Part shown: positions 42,202-50,076 of the stretch, piece by piece
Layout of the letters: each line of letters opens with the position of its first letter
Numbering within the stretch: the first letter of the stretch is position 1
NCBI GenBank assembly: GCA_016712355.1
Contig: JADJRF010000005.1
Span: forward strand, 1,302,001 to 1,366,000
From: Vampirovibrionales bacterium
Lineage (GTDB): Bacteria > Cyanobacteriota > Vampirovibrionia > Vampirovibrionales > Vampirovibrionaceae
Length of the DNA stretch: 64,000 nt
Direction: 5' to 3'
The notes under the pieces: model-generated
Database searches by the model: none
What the model was told of the DNA's origin: nothing
The model's input: the letters and a program-made list of their open reading frames with translations, nothing else
Program-made: the position numbers and the translations under genes

Positions 42202-42684
42202 TCAACGCGCCGCCGCCGCGCCAAGAGGGGCGCTGGCCTGTGGTGACGCCTCGGGCGTCGGGACGCGCTGAAAGCGCAGCATGACCTGATCCCCGCCTGT
42301 CTGAACCGCCTCGACCTGCACTTTGGGCATAAACATCTCTTTCCAGAACGTTTGTACCCGCTCAACCCGTTTTGACGGGTTGGCGACGCCGCTTTCCAAG
42401 ACGAAAATGTCTTGAGCGGAGGCCGCTTCCAACTGTCTGTAAACGCGCCAAGAGTCCGGTAACGTTCTCAAGCGGTTTATTACGGCATCAATCAGTCGGC
42501 CAATGACTGGAATTTTAGAATTTATATACGTGTACGTATGCGCAAAGGGCTCGCAGACCGTTCTTCCCGGAAAATGCTTTTCCGCCAGCGGCTGAAGCGC
42601 GGTCTTGATCTCCGCCGCCGTGGCCAGACGGCCGAATCGCGCAGTGGAAGGGATGCCTGAAGAGGGGGCGATGACAGGGGACAT
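42202..42684 (-). CDS. Small orphan protein with N-terminal ARFG motif
   Basis: This 160-residue protein is not recognised. Its N-terminus has an ARFG motif at about residues 15-18, shared in form with four neighbouring small proteins. The middle part looks globular (LAEKHFPGRTVCEPFAHTYTY, then IPVIGRLIDAVINRL). The C-terminus is Ala/Pro-rich. GAGGAG lies 11 nt before the ATG. It sits upstream of ribBA on the same strand. Confidence 0.55.
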   Translation of the reverse strand: MSPVIAPSSGIPSTARFGRLATAAEIKTALQPLAEKHFPGRTVCEPFAHTYTYINSKIPVIGRLIDAVINRLRTLPDSWRVYRQLEAASAQDIFVLESGVANPSKRVERVQTFWKEMFMPKVQVEAVQTGGDQVMLRFQRVPTPEASPQASAPLGAAAAR

Positions 42685-42803
42685 ACGGCGTTTCTCCTCT
42701 GGGTTTCTCCGGGCGCCTTGGGGGATCGACGCTTTCGGGTAAGACCGTTCACCGGGCAGAAAACCGGCTGAGCCGAAAAAGTTGCGCGCCGGTCATCGCC
42801 CGC

Positions 42804-42832
42804 TATACAGCCTGTGGCAACACTGCTACAAT
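42804..42832 (+). promoter_or_regulatory. Promoter upstream of the SRFG protein gene
   Basis: TATACA (-35, 42804-42809) and TACAAT (-10, 42827-42832) are separated by 17 bp. The start codon lies 46 nt downstream. Confidence 0.45.
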
Positions 42833-42878
42833 AAGAGCGATTTCCCCTTTTTAGCGTCACTTTTGGAGCGTGGGTTTT

Positions 42879-43118
42879 ATGATGTTGTCTTTTCCCGTCT
42901 CTCATCGGCCCGTTTCCCGCTTCGGCGCGGCTGAAACGCCGCCGCCCTCTAAAACTGAAAAACAGCAAAGAGCCAACACGGAGTTGGCAGACGTGATAGA
43001 CCGCGCGCAGAGGGAAGCCAGCGGTAACTGGCAACATGCGCTTGCGGCGCTGATAGCCCAGGCTCGCCGCGACGTTGAGGCGGCTCATGCCGCTTACCCT
43101 GTCGACAAAGGGCAATAA
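42879..43118 (+). CDS. Small orphan protein with N-terminal SRFG motif
   Basis: This 79-residue protein begins MMLSFPVSHRPVSRFGAAE, with the SRFG motif at residues 13-16. A Pro/Lys linker and a predicted helix follow (ANTELADVIDRAQREASGNW, then ALAALIAQARRDVEAAHAAY). No family is known. The ATG at 42879 is used; a GTG at 42870 in frame has the better-placed GGAGC. A promoter candidate lies just upstream. The next RFG gene begins 51 bp after its stop. Confidence 0.5.
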   Translation: MMLSFPVSHRPVSRFGAAETPPPSKTEKQQRANTELADVIDRAQREASGNWQHALAALIAQARRDVEAAHAAYPVDKGQ

Positions 43119-43169
43119 TCCTGTCAGGCCTGCTTCTGAGGTCTTCAAACCAACTAAGAGGATGCCGCA

Positions 43170-43559
43170 ATGAATCCCCTCCGCTTTGGAACGACCCTGA
43201 TTACCTGCGCTTCGCAGAATGCGGACCTGGCTGAGCGCGCCGTTGAGAAGCGCGTGCCCTTAAACGCTCGTCGTTTCGCGTCCGACGGCGATTCTTTTAC
43301 GCGCGTGACGTTGCAGCATCACGACCCCAAGCAAGAAGCCGCGTGGGCCCGCGCAGTGGTTGCCGATTTGCAGGACGCTTTAGCCGATCAGTATGGGCGT
43401 GGGGCGCAAACGTCTTTACCCGCTGATCGCTTGACGGCCTCGAAAGCGTTGCAGGCGATTCGGCGCAATGACGGCTGGGTTGTCGAGATTCAATCCGACA
43501 ACCCCCTCCTGCAAAACGCCCGCCTCGGCGGCCAAAGGGTGGCGCCTTTAGAAGCTTAA
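43170..43559 (+). CDS. Small orphan protein with N-terminal LRFG motif
   Basis: This 129-residue protein starts MNPLRFGTTLITCASQ, with the RFG motif at residues 5-7. The rest is soluble and helical, with a RVTLQHHDPKQEAAWARAVV segment and a C-terminal VEIQSDNPLLQNARLGG. It matches no family I know. AGAGGA lies 8 nt before the ATG. Its 3' end overlaps the convergent RFGG gene by 4 bp. It is downstream of the SRFG gene on the same strand. Confidence 0.55.
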   Translation: MNPLRFGTTLITCASQNADLAERAVEKRVPLNARRFASDGDSFTRVTLQHHDPKQEAAWARAVVADLQDALADQYGRGAQTSLPADRLTASKALQAIRRNDGWVVEIQSDNPLLQNARLGGQRVAPLEA

Positions 43560-44122
43560 TTCAGGCGCTTTATAAAGAATGGGCTTAAACGGTTGATGTT
43601 TTTCGCGGCGTTCGGCAACAACGCCGTGGACGGGCTCGACGAAATTAATGGGACCAAAAACGTTCTCCATAAGCCCTTTTGAAAATACGTCTGATAAGAG
43701 CTGGGACAGCCTGTTTTTGCCAGAGGGGATTTTATACAGACAAAAGGCAACTCCAGAGAATCCAGATATTCGGCCATCTTTAAATCGGCCACGGCCTCGA
43801 CAATCTCTGGATCGCGTAACGCGGCGGCGCCCGCTTTGCCCAGTGGAGTTTCCGTATGGGGAGGCGGCGATTTCCATGGCATGGGGCTGAGGCGATACAG
43901 GCGTTTGACTGGATGCTTTTGAGCGCTTTCCAGTAAGAAAACGCCATTCTCCGCCGCCAGGCATTTCAGCGACGTTTCCAGCCCATCCGCCGACATGCCC
44001 CGAATATCAATCGTTGGCGCGCTTCCGTCTGTCAGCACGATTTGCGCTTGATAGGCCTGATCCGGCGGGATCAGCTCCGGGAAGACTTCAAACGTTCCGC
44101 CAAAGCGGGGAGAGACGTACAT
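43556..44122 (-). CDS. Orphan protein with N-terminal PRFGG motif, probably frameshifted
   Basis: The 188-residue frame starts MYVSPRFGGTFEVFPEL. It shares SPRFGGTF with the gene just upstream. From about residue 140 the frame becomes poor. The neighbouring frame (to a stop at 43548) reads NRLSQLLSDVFSKGLMENV, and its KNRLSQLLSDVF resembles KKLIRQLLTEF at the C-terminus of the upstream paralogue. An indel in the five-T run at 43714-43718 would join the two. It is thus either a recent pseudogene, a sequencing error or programmed slippage. The start lies 4 nt after the previous stop. Function unknown. Confidence 0.5.
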   Translation of the reverse strand: MYVSPRFGGTFEVFPELIPPDQAYQAQIVLTDGSAPTIDIRGMSADGLETSLKCLAAENGVFLLESAQKHPVKRLYRLSPMPWKSPPPHTETPLGKAGAAALRDPEIVEAVADLKMAEYLDSLELPFVCIKSPLAKTGCPSSYQTYFQKGLWRTFLVPLISSSPSTALLPNAAKNINRLSPFFIKRLN

Positions 44123-44126
44123 GGCC

Positions 44127-44537
44127 TCATTTTTTCCATCTCAAGGGCGTGAGAGAAAACTCCGTAAGCAATTGCCTGATAAGTTTTTTAGTTGGCGTGT
44201 GTCTTTCGCGCGTACGGCCGCTTTGTTTCACCAGAATTTGCAATTCTTGTAGCTCGGACTTTGCAGGGTCCAGTAATGGACCGTCATATTTCCCCTTCCA
44301 GCCTTTTTCAATAGCGCCCCGTAAAAAAGTGAAATCGGCAAGCATCTCCAATGCCGCTGCGGAAAATTTTTGTTGCGTGAAAATCGGTTGGCGTCGCGGT
44401 CTCTTTGCAACCTGCTCGGGGTCTGGGAGAAGGGTGATGTTGAAAGGGGGGCGGGGTTCTGTAAGGGTCGCTATAGTAAACTTGGTGCGCTTTTCGACTA
44501 TAAACGTTCCGCCAAAGCGCGGTGAGAGGGCTTGCAT
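44127..44537 (-). CDS. Orphan protein with N-terminal PRFGG motif
   Basis: The 136-residue protein starts MQALSPRFGGTFIVEKR. It shares only the N-terminus and a C-terminal KKLIRQLLTEF element with the next gene. The interior is basic and helical (FTQQKFSAAALEMLADFTF, SELQELQILVKQSGR). The ATG at 44537 is preferred over 44570 because AGGAG lies 8 nt before it. It begins 46 bp after the histidine kinase stop and could be the third gene of that operon. No known family. Confidence 0.55.
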   Translation of the reverse strand: MQALSPRFGGTFIVEKRTKFTIATLTEPRPPFNITLLPDPEQVAKRPRRQPIFTQQKFSAAALEMLADFTFLRGAIEKGWKGKYDGPLLDPAKSELQELQILVKQSGRTRERHTPTKKLIRQLLTEFSLTPLRWKK

Positions 44538-44583
44538 GGCGCAGACTCCTGAAAGTGGGGTTCTCATCAACGGAATGCTTCAA

Positions 44584-46596
44584 TTAACGCGGCTCAAGAG
44601 CCGCAATTGCCTCAGGGGCGCCGGACGCTTGATTCGCGGCGGCGAGAGGCTCTTGATAGCGCGGCATGCAGACGCGCGCGCAAAACCAGCCGGTTTCGTA
44701 GCGCAGGGTAATGACGCCGCCCATGGCCTCGACCAGCCCGCGCGTAATATACAGGCCAAGACCCGTGCCGCGCGTGGTGCGGGTGGCGCCGTCGTCCAGG
44801 CGCTTGAATTTTTCAAATAACGTGTCGAGATCCTCCTGGGCGATGGGCGCGCAGGCATTGATCACCTCGATGGCCAGCATCGGCGCGCCGGTCGCGGCGT
44901 CGGGCTGCGGGCTGACGCGCACTTCAATGGCGGTTTCCGGCAGCGAATACTTCACCGCGTTGTCCAGCAGATTCAGCACGATCTGCTCAAGGCGATCCGG
45001 GTCGGCCAGCGCGCGGAAATCATCGGGCGGCGCGCCTGGCTCGGCGGCGGCGGGACGAAATTGCACGGCGATAACGCGATCCTGCTTTTGCTGGATGAAA
45101 TGCACGCAGCGATCCATCAGTTCGGGCAGTGGCGTCTGATCCAGAAACACCCGCAAATGATGACTCTCCAGCTCGGGGATGGCCAATAAATCATCCACCA
45201 GACGGCTCAGGCGATCCGACTGGCTTTTAATCACGCGCAGGCTTTTGAGCCGCGTATCGGCGTCGAGCTTGCCTTCGTGGCGAATCAGGCGCGAAGAGTG
45301 CCCCTTGATGCTGGTCAACGGCGTGCGCAGCTCGTGGCTGACGGTATCAATCAGGTTGGATTTCATTTCGTCGAGTTTGGCGAGTTGGGCGTTGGCTTCG
45401 CGCAGTTCGCCGGTCAGTTGCTGACTTTCTTCCCACGATTCCGAAATTTTGCGCCCCATCCGATTAAACTCGCCGGTGAGAAACACAATCTCATACGGCG
45501 TAAACCAGTTGGTAATCAGGCGGATTCGCCGCGAATACCGGCCTTCGGCCATGGCCTTGACCCCTTTAATGAGCTGGCGGAAATTGCGATGCAATCCCAG
45601 GCTGTAAAACACGCCAAACGCCGTAACCAGCGCCAGGCAGGCGGCAATCAGCAGCAGGGTCTGATTCCGCGCGCGGCGCACGTAGCGCTGACGCACGTTG
45701 TAAGGCGACTCAATCACCAAGCCCCAGCCCAGCTCCGGAATTTTAACAAAGACTTTTTGCAGCGGCGGCGGCTCGTCGTCGTTATCGCGTCGGCCTCGCC
45801 GTTTTCGCTTGTTCACCGGCTTGATGGTGGGGGTTTCCGTGGAGAATTGCTGCGTGACGCCAGGTTTCAGCGTCTTGAAAAACCGCAGATCCTTGCCATT
45901 AATGCGCTGATTCGACGCGACATCCAGTTGCGGCCCGGCCAGCACGGCGCCTTGCGCGTCAAACAGGTAAAATCCGCCGTAAAAGACTTTGTTGTTGGAC
46001 TGAATCAGCCGGTGCAGATAATCAAAGCGCTTTTGCAGCAACGCGAAGCGCGCGCGCCCGGCAGGCGCAGGGGTGAGCGGCATCAACGCGCGCAACGCGT
46101 ACGGCGACTCCTGCCGCAGGCGACGCGCGTTATGAAGCACCGACAACGTTGGCTTATCCCCGTCCGTGGGAACAGGAACGCGCTCAGGTAAGCGCCTCGT
46201 CGGGCTTAACGAGGGGATATTGCGGTAGGCGACGGCCAGTTGACGGCCCTGCGCGTCGTAAAGCGCGACGGCATCGAGGGGCGGGCTCAGCGCGAACAGC
46301 CGATCGGCCGCTTCGGGCAGGCTGGCGCGCCGCTGATAATCCTGCGTCAGCACATCGCGCAGCAGGGCGATTTGTTCTTGTTGCTGGGCGATCTGGCTGA
46401 CGAGATCGGCGTAAATGGATTCCGACGTGTATTCGGTAAAGCGCAACAGTTCTTTGCGCAGCGCTGTCTGGTTAATGTTGTAGATGATAAAGCTGGCGCC
46501 CGTCAGCGGAATAAAAACGACGGCGATAAAGTAAATAATCACCTGCTGGTACAGGCGAAGAGAGGGGAGTTTAAGCGATTTGCGAAGCGTAGCCAT
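44584..46596 (-). CDS. Membrane sensor histidine kinase
   Basis: The 670-residue kinase has one helix at about 18-40, an extracytoplasmic sensor region of about 270 residues and a second helix at about 313-334. HAMP (335-390) and a coiled coil follow. HisKA carries phospho-acceptor His421 in VSHELRTPLTSIKG. The HATPase_c domain has LEQIVLNLLDNAVKYS (N box) and TRGTGLGLYI (G box). The sensor resembles a Cache-type domain with a basic insertion (NKRKRRGRR, about 262-270) near its end. It follows the response regulator gene by 73 bp. The signal is unknown; the two PRFGG proteins downstream may be functional partners. Confidence 0.92.
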   Translation of the reverse strand: MATLRKSLKLPSLRLYQQVIIYFIAVVFIPLTGASFIIYNINQTALRKELLRFTEYTSESIYADLVSQIAQQQEQIALLRDVLTQDYQRRASLPEAADRLFALSPPLDAVALYDAQGRQLAVAYRNIPSLSPTRRLPERVPVPTDGDKPTLSVLHNARRLRQESPYALRALMPLTPAPAGRARFALLQKRFDYLHRLIQSNNKVFYGGFYLFDAQGAVLAGPQLDVASNQRINGKDLRFFKTLKPGVTQQFSTETPTIKPVNKRKRRGRRDNDDEPPPLQKVFVKIPELGWGLVIESPYNVRQRYVRRARNQTLLLIAACLALVTAFGVFYSLGLHRNFRQLIKGVKAMAEGRYSRRIRLITNWFTPYEIVFLTGEFNRMGRKISESWEESQQLTGELREANAQLAKLDEMKSNLIDTVSHELRTPLTSIKGHSSRLIRHEGKLDADTRLKSLRVIKSQSDRLSRLVDDLLAIPELESHHLRVFLDQTPLPELMDRCVHFIQQKQDRVIAVQFRPAAAEPGAPPDDFRALADPDRLEQIVLNLLDNAVKYSLPETAIEVRVSPQPDAATGAPMLAIEVINACAPIAQEDLDTLFEKFKRLDDGATRTTRGTGLGLYITRGLVEAMGGVITLRYETGWFCARVCMPRYQEPLAAANQASGAPEAIAALEPR

Positions 46597-46669
46597 CAGA
46601 AAGTCGTCGCGCGCCTTTTGCGGTCATTGTAGCAAAAATGCCGGCGAGACGTTCGGCCCGCCCGTGGGC

Positions 46670-47419
46670 TCAGGCCAGCGCCGCCGGCGACGATGCGGAA
46701 ATCGGCGAGGCGTTGAGGCGATAACCGACGTTGGTGATGGTTTCCAGAAAGCGCGGCTGCTTGGCGTCGACTTCGATCTTCTGGCGCAGACCGCCAATAT
46801 GCACGCGCAACATGCGGACGTCCTCGTCGGCGTCGTAGCCCCAGACTTCCTGCAACAGGGTGGCGAGCGTCACGGGTTCTGAGACGTGCTGCATCAGGCA
46901 ATACAGGATCTCAAACTCGGTTGGCGTGAGCTTCATCAGCTTGCCGCTGACAACAGCTTCCAGCGACGCCGGAATCAACTTGATTTCGCCGCTGCTCAAG
47001 ACTTCTTCGCGTCTGGGCGCATCGTCGGGGTTGCGGTTGAGCGCGCCCGTGCGGCGAAACAGGGCGCGCATGCGCACCATCAATTCCTGAAACTCAAACG
47101 GCTTGACCAGATAATCATCCGCCCCGGCGTTAAAGCCGCGCACCTTGTCGGCCAGCGTGCCCTTGGCCGTCAGCATAATAATGGGAGATTCGGCCCCCAT
47201 GCGACTGGCGCGAATCTTCTTGCACACCTCAAAGCCGTCCACTTTGGGCATCATGACGTCCAGAATAATCAGGTCGTAACGCTTCGATTCGGCCTTCTTG
47301 ATGGCATTTAGGCCGTCGCTGGCGCAATCCACGTTAAACCGCATGAGTTCCAGATCCACTTTCAGCAGATCGGTAATCTCGGGATCGTCGTCCACCACCA
47401 GAATATCGACCATCGGCAT
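46670..47419 (-). CDS. OmpR-family response regulator
   Basis: The 249-residue regulator has a receiver domain with the acidic pocket VVDDDPE, phospho-acceptor Asp54 in LIILDVMMPKVDG, the Thr of IMLTAKG and the Lys of YLVKPFEF. A winged-helix DNA-binding domain (LTPTEFEILYCLMQH, then VHIGGLRQKIEVDAKQPRFLETITNVGYRL) follows. Its overall form resembles cyanobacterial RpaB/RpaA regulators, but OmpR-type regulators are common and this is not decisive. The start may be the ATG at 47413. The histidine kinase follows by 73 bp. Confidence 0.94.
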   Translation of the reverse strand: MPMVDILVVDDDPEITDLLKVDLELMRFNVDCASDGLNAIKKAESKRYDLIILDVMMPKVDGFEVCKKIRASRMGAESPIIMLTAKGTLADKVRGFNAGADDYLVKPFEFQELMVRMRALFRRTGALNRNPDDAPRREEVLSSGEIKLIPASLEAVVSGKLMKLTPTEFEILYCLMQHVSEPVTLATLLQEVWGYDADEDVRMLRVHIGGLRQKIEVDAKQPRFLETITNVGYRLNASPISASSPAALA

Positions 47420-47439
47420 TCGTCCTCGCTTGAGCTCAT

Positions 47440-47469
47440 TGTCGCGCGCGCGGGCATCCTGCTAGAATG
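47440..47469 (+). promoter_or_regulatory. Possible promoter of aroH
   Basis: TTGTCG (47440-47445) and TAGAAT (47464-47469) are separated by 18 bp, about 110 nt before the aroH start, in the divergent gap with the response regulator. Confidence 0.4.
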
Positions 47470-47575
47470 CCGCTCGTGAGGCTGTCTTATTGTAATACGA
47501 CCGGACAGCTCCCGGCTACGGCTTTCGCCTGCGAGCTGCCTTTAAACGCCCTTAACGCCTTGTCAAGAGACCCCG

Positions 47576-48028
47576 ATGACTGATTCTTCCTGTTCTGTAG
47601 ACCCGTCTGGCGAGATGTCTCCTGCGCTTCCCGCTGCTCTTTGCCTCAGGGCCGTGCGCGGGGCGACGCAACTGGACGCAGACGCCCCCGAACTCTACGC
47701 GCGCGAGATGACGCGACTGATGCAGGCGCTACTGGAGGCCAACGACATCGGCGAAGACGATATCCTCACCGTGTTTTTTACCGTCACGCCCGACCTCTGC
47801 AGCGACAACCCGGCGCGTATCGTGCGCGAGGCCTTCGATTGGCGTCAAGCCCCCCTGCTCTGCGGCGTTGAGCCTGCGGTCGAGAATCTGCCCCCGCGCT
47901 GCGTGCGCGTCCTCATTCAGTTCTATAGCGCGCGCGCCCAGCGCGAATGCCGGCCTGTTTACCTCAATGGCGCCGCTGCCCTGCGACCCGACATTGTCGA
48001 GGCGTCCGCCCCCGCCGAGACCCGCTGA
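47576..48028 (+). CDS. aroH: Chorismate mutase, AroH type
   Basis: The 150-residue protein matches the trimeric AroH fold that converts chorismate to prephenate for Phe and Tyr. Motifs include LRAVRGATQLDADAPE, LLEANDIGEDDILTVFFTVTPDL, an APLLCGVE region and RCVRVLIQFY, followed by VYLNGAAALRPD. The active-site Arg residues of RAVRGAT and CVRVLI and the Cys/Glu of LLCGVE are present. The first 23 residues are an extension without homology. It is alone on its strand here, but DAHP synthase, also in aromatic synthesis, lies 6 kb away. Confidence 0.93.
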   Translation: MTDSSCSVDPSGEMSPALPAALCLRAVRGATQLDADAPELYAREMTRLMQALLEANDIGEDDILTVFFTVTPDLCSDNPARIVREAFDWRQAPLLCGVEPAVENLPPRCVRVLIQFYSARAQRECRPVYLNGAAALRPDIVEASAPAETR

Positions 48029-48080
48029 CGCTTCGAAGGCAGCGGCTTGTTAATATTTTTTAATAAATTTTAAAAAAGTA

Positions 48081-48109
48081 TAGACATGTTTAAATATTTT
48101 TGATATAAT
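48081..48109 (+). promoter_or_regulatory. Strong promoter in an A+T-rich patch
   Basis: TAGACA (-35, 48081-48086) and TATAAT (-10, 48104-48109) are 17 bp apart, with an extended TGA before the -10. The surrounding 75 bp are almost pure A+T. The start codon of the orphan gene lies about 48 nt downstream. Confidence 0.75.
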
Positions 48110-48157
48110 TTATATCGTAAATAGGGTTGGTTTCAGTGACGAGGTGTAATTGACGAG

Positions 48158-48922
48158 ATGCTGGCGCGGTCGCCTTCTTATCGCTATGCGCCGTTTTTTA
48201 TGGCGCTGCTGACGAACATCGAGTTGTTCTGCAACTTGATGGATGCGCTTTATCAGGACTCTCACTGTCAGATTCGCGCGTGGGCGCTGCATTTCAATAA
48301 GTACTGGTTTCATGTACTGCTTGCCCGAGTGACCCGTCGGCAGATACGCGTCTTTCAGCGCGCGTCCAGTCGCTCTGCCGCGCCGGAAGATGTGGTCTCC
48401 CTGATTGATCGCCTGCTGGCGATGTTGCAGGCGCCCTCGCGCAACATCTATCAGCCGTACGACGTTTCGCTGGGATTTCCCCCGCCGGATGCGCCGTCGT
48501 TGCGGCCTGCGCACGTGTCAGACGACGAGCGCCCCCCGCTGGAAGACTGGCCCCATCCGCGTCGGCGTTCGACCGATCCTGCGCCGCCCTTTCCCCGCCT
48601 GCGATGGATTGACTTACTGAAGCGCCAGCGCATTTTGCTGACAAACGACGCCTGGGGAGACGTCAACTACGATGGCTGGTGGGAGGATGCCGATATTGCG
48701 CCCGAGCGTCTCGACGATATTGCCCGGGCCTTGTTTCAGCCGCAGCCCTTGCGCGCGCTGCCGCCTGCGCTGGCGCCGTCATTGTCGCCGCCCTCTCGCC
48801 CGGGCGCTCAGCCGCTGTCCGCTTCTGGCTCGCGCGAGCCTGGCCTGAGCGAACGCTCTCGTCCCGGCGAGCCGCTTCATCCACCGCTGCGGCGCGTGGA
48901 AGATGGTCGTCATCCGCCTTAA
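48158..48922 (+). CDS. Orphan protein with helical N-terminus and Pro-rich C-terminus
   Basis: This 254-residue protein is not recognised. Residues 1-95 look helical and ordered (FMALLTNIELFCNLMDALYQ, HVLLARVTRRQIRVFQRAS). Residues 105-145 are Pro-rich. A short motif follows (LTNDAWGDVNYDGWWEDADI, about 163-182), which may be a second small domain. The last 60 residues are low-complexity Pro/Ser/Arg. It has a strong promoter of its own. No signal peptide or membrane helix is clear. Confidence 0.5.
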   Translation: MLARSPSYRYAPFFMALLTNIELFCNLMDALYQDSHCQIRAWALHFNKYWFHVLLARVTRRQIRVFQRASSRSAAPEDVVSLIDRLLAMLQAPSRNIYQPYDVSLGFPPPDAPSLRPAHVSDDERPPLEDWPHPRRRSTDPAPPFPRLRWIDLLKRQRILLTNDAWGDVNYDGWWEDADIAPERLDDIARALFQPQPLRALPPALAPSLSPPSRPGAQPLSASGSREPGLSERSRPGEPLHPPLRRVEDGRHPP

Positions 48923-49070
48923 CGCGGCAGCGGCTTTTTTACGTCGATGGAGGGGGTGAAGAAGGCGCGCGCCGCGTCGATTTTGGCGCGCCCGTTGTTG
49001 AGGCGCCGTTGCGCGCATCTCTCTTGCGCTTCTGTTATTGCTTACGTCAAAACGCCGCGAGGCGCTCTTC

Positions 49071-49100
49071 TTGACACTGTCTGTCGCCCGCTCCTATACT
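49071..49100 (+). promoter_or_regulatory. Promoter of the trmB-csaB operon
   Basis: A perfect -35 TTGACA (49071-49076) and a -10 TATACT (49095-49100) are 18 bp apart. The leader to the TTG start at 49221 is about 115 nt. The rest of the gap from 48923 shows no gene. Confidence 0.72.
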
Positions 49101-49220
49101 GGCTTTGACAGATGGCGGTAGAGGCCTTGCTGACGGCTTTTCCGCGAGCGTTTCTTTCGGGTCGCTTTTGTTTCGGACGCCTTCTTTCGCTGAAGGACTC
49201 TTTTAAGGAACCGGGCCCTC

Positions 49221-50060
49221 TTGGATAATCTGATTGAACTGGTCGACCAGCTCAAGGCGCTGGGGCTCAACACGTACGAGGCGAAGGTCTATCTGTCGCT
49301 GCTCAAGCGCTACCCGGCAACCGGCTACGAAGTCAGCAAAGAATCCGGCGTGCCGCAAGCGCGCGCCTACGATACGCTCAAAGCCCTGGAAGCGCGCGGT
49401 ATCGTCGCTTCCGCCGCCGGAAAGCCCGTCACCTATTTGCCTATCTCTCCAGACGAGCTGCTGAACTCCTGGGAGAGCTCTTTTAAAGAATCGGTCAGTT
49501 ATCTCAGGCAGTCGCTGCCGCAAATGACGTCTGAAACCATGGAGCCGATTCTCAATATTCGCGGCAAACAGGCCTGTATCCGTCATTTTGAGGAAATGGT
49601 CAATCAGGCGCGCGACACCATTTTTCTGGAAATCTGGCAGCAGGACGCCCAACGTTTTGAGCCCGTGTTGCGCGAGGCCGCTGCGCGCGGCGTTGACCTG
49701 AAAGTCGTCGGCTATAACGATGTCTCGCTCGATTTTTGCCGCGTTTACGCGCACAGCCCGTCTGACGACCTTGGCGGTCGCTGGTTAATCCTGTCCGTCG
49801 ATGATCGCGTCGGTCTGGTGGGGAATCTGCCTCAAGGCGAGCGTATTCCAAAGGCGGTCTATACCCGAAACGAAGGCATTGTCTTTATTATCCGCGAGCT
49901 GGTGATTCACGACATCTTCTTGCTGGAGTTGGAGCAAGATTTGCGTCCGATTTTCGAAGAAAAATACGGCCCGCATTTGTCGCGTTTGCGAGAAAAAATC
50001 TTTGGGCCTGGCGGATCGCGGCTTCGCCCTCCGCTGTCGTCGGAGCCCCCGCGCCTGTGA
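49221..50060 (+). CDS. TrmB-family transcriptional regulator
   Basis: TrmB regulators bind DNA through an N-terminal winged helix and sense sugars through a C-terminal domain. This 279-residue protein has ALGLNTYEAKVYLSLLKRYPATGYEVSKESG-type HTH material in its first 70 residues, then a coiled-coil linker (about 85-105). The regulatory domain is PLD-like (FLEIWQQDAQRFEPVLREAAARGVDLKVVGY). The start is TTG at 49221, with AAGGA 11 nt before. TrmB proteins are best known in archaea, where they regulate sugar transporters. Its neighbour csaB starts 16 bp after the stop, so it may control surface polysaccharide modification. Confidence 0.85.
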   Translation: MDNLIELVDQLKALGLNTYEAKVYLSLLKRYPATGYEVSKESGVPQARAYDTLKALEARGIVASAAGKPVTYLPISPDELLNSWESSFKESVSYLRQSLPQMTSETMEPILNIRGKQACIRHFEEMVNQARDTIFLEIWQQDAQRFEPVLREAAARGVDLKVVGYNDVSLDFCRVYAHSPSDDLGGRWLILSVDDRVGLVGNLPQGERIPKAVYTRNEGIVFIIRELVIHDIFLLELEQDLRPIFEEKYGPHLSRLREKIFGPGGSRLRPPLSSEPPRL

Positions 50061-50076
50061 GGAGGCTCCGCCGTCG

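Noticed and set aside
48158..48922. Orphan promoter/gene as a toxin-antitoxin unit
   Set aside because: Only one gene is present, the protein has no toxin motif, and the neighbour is aroH.
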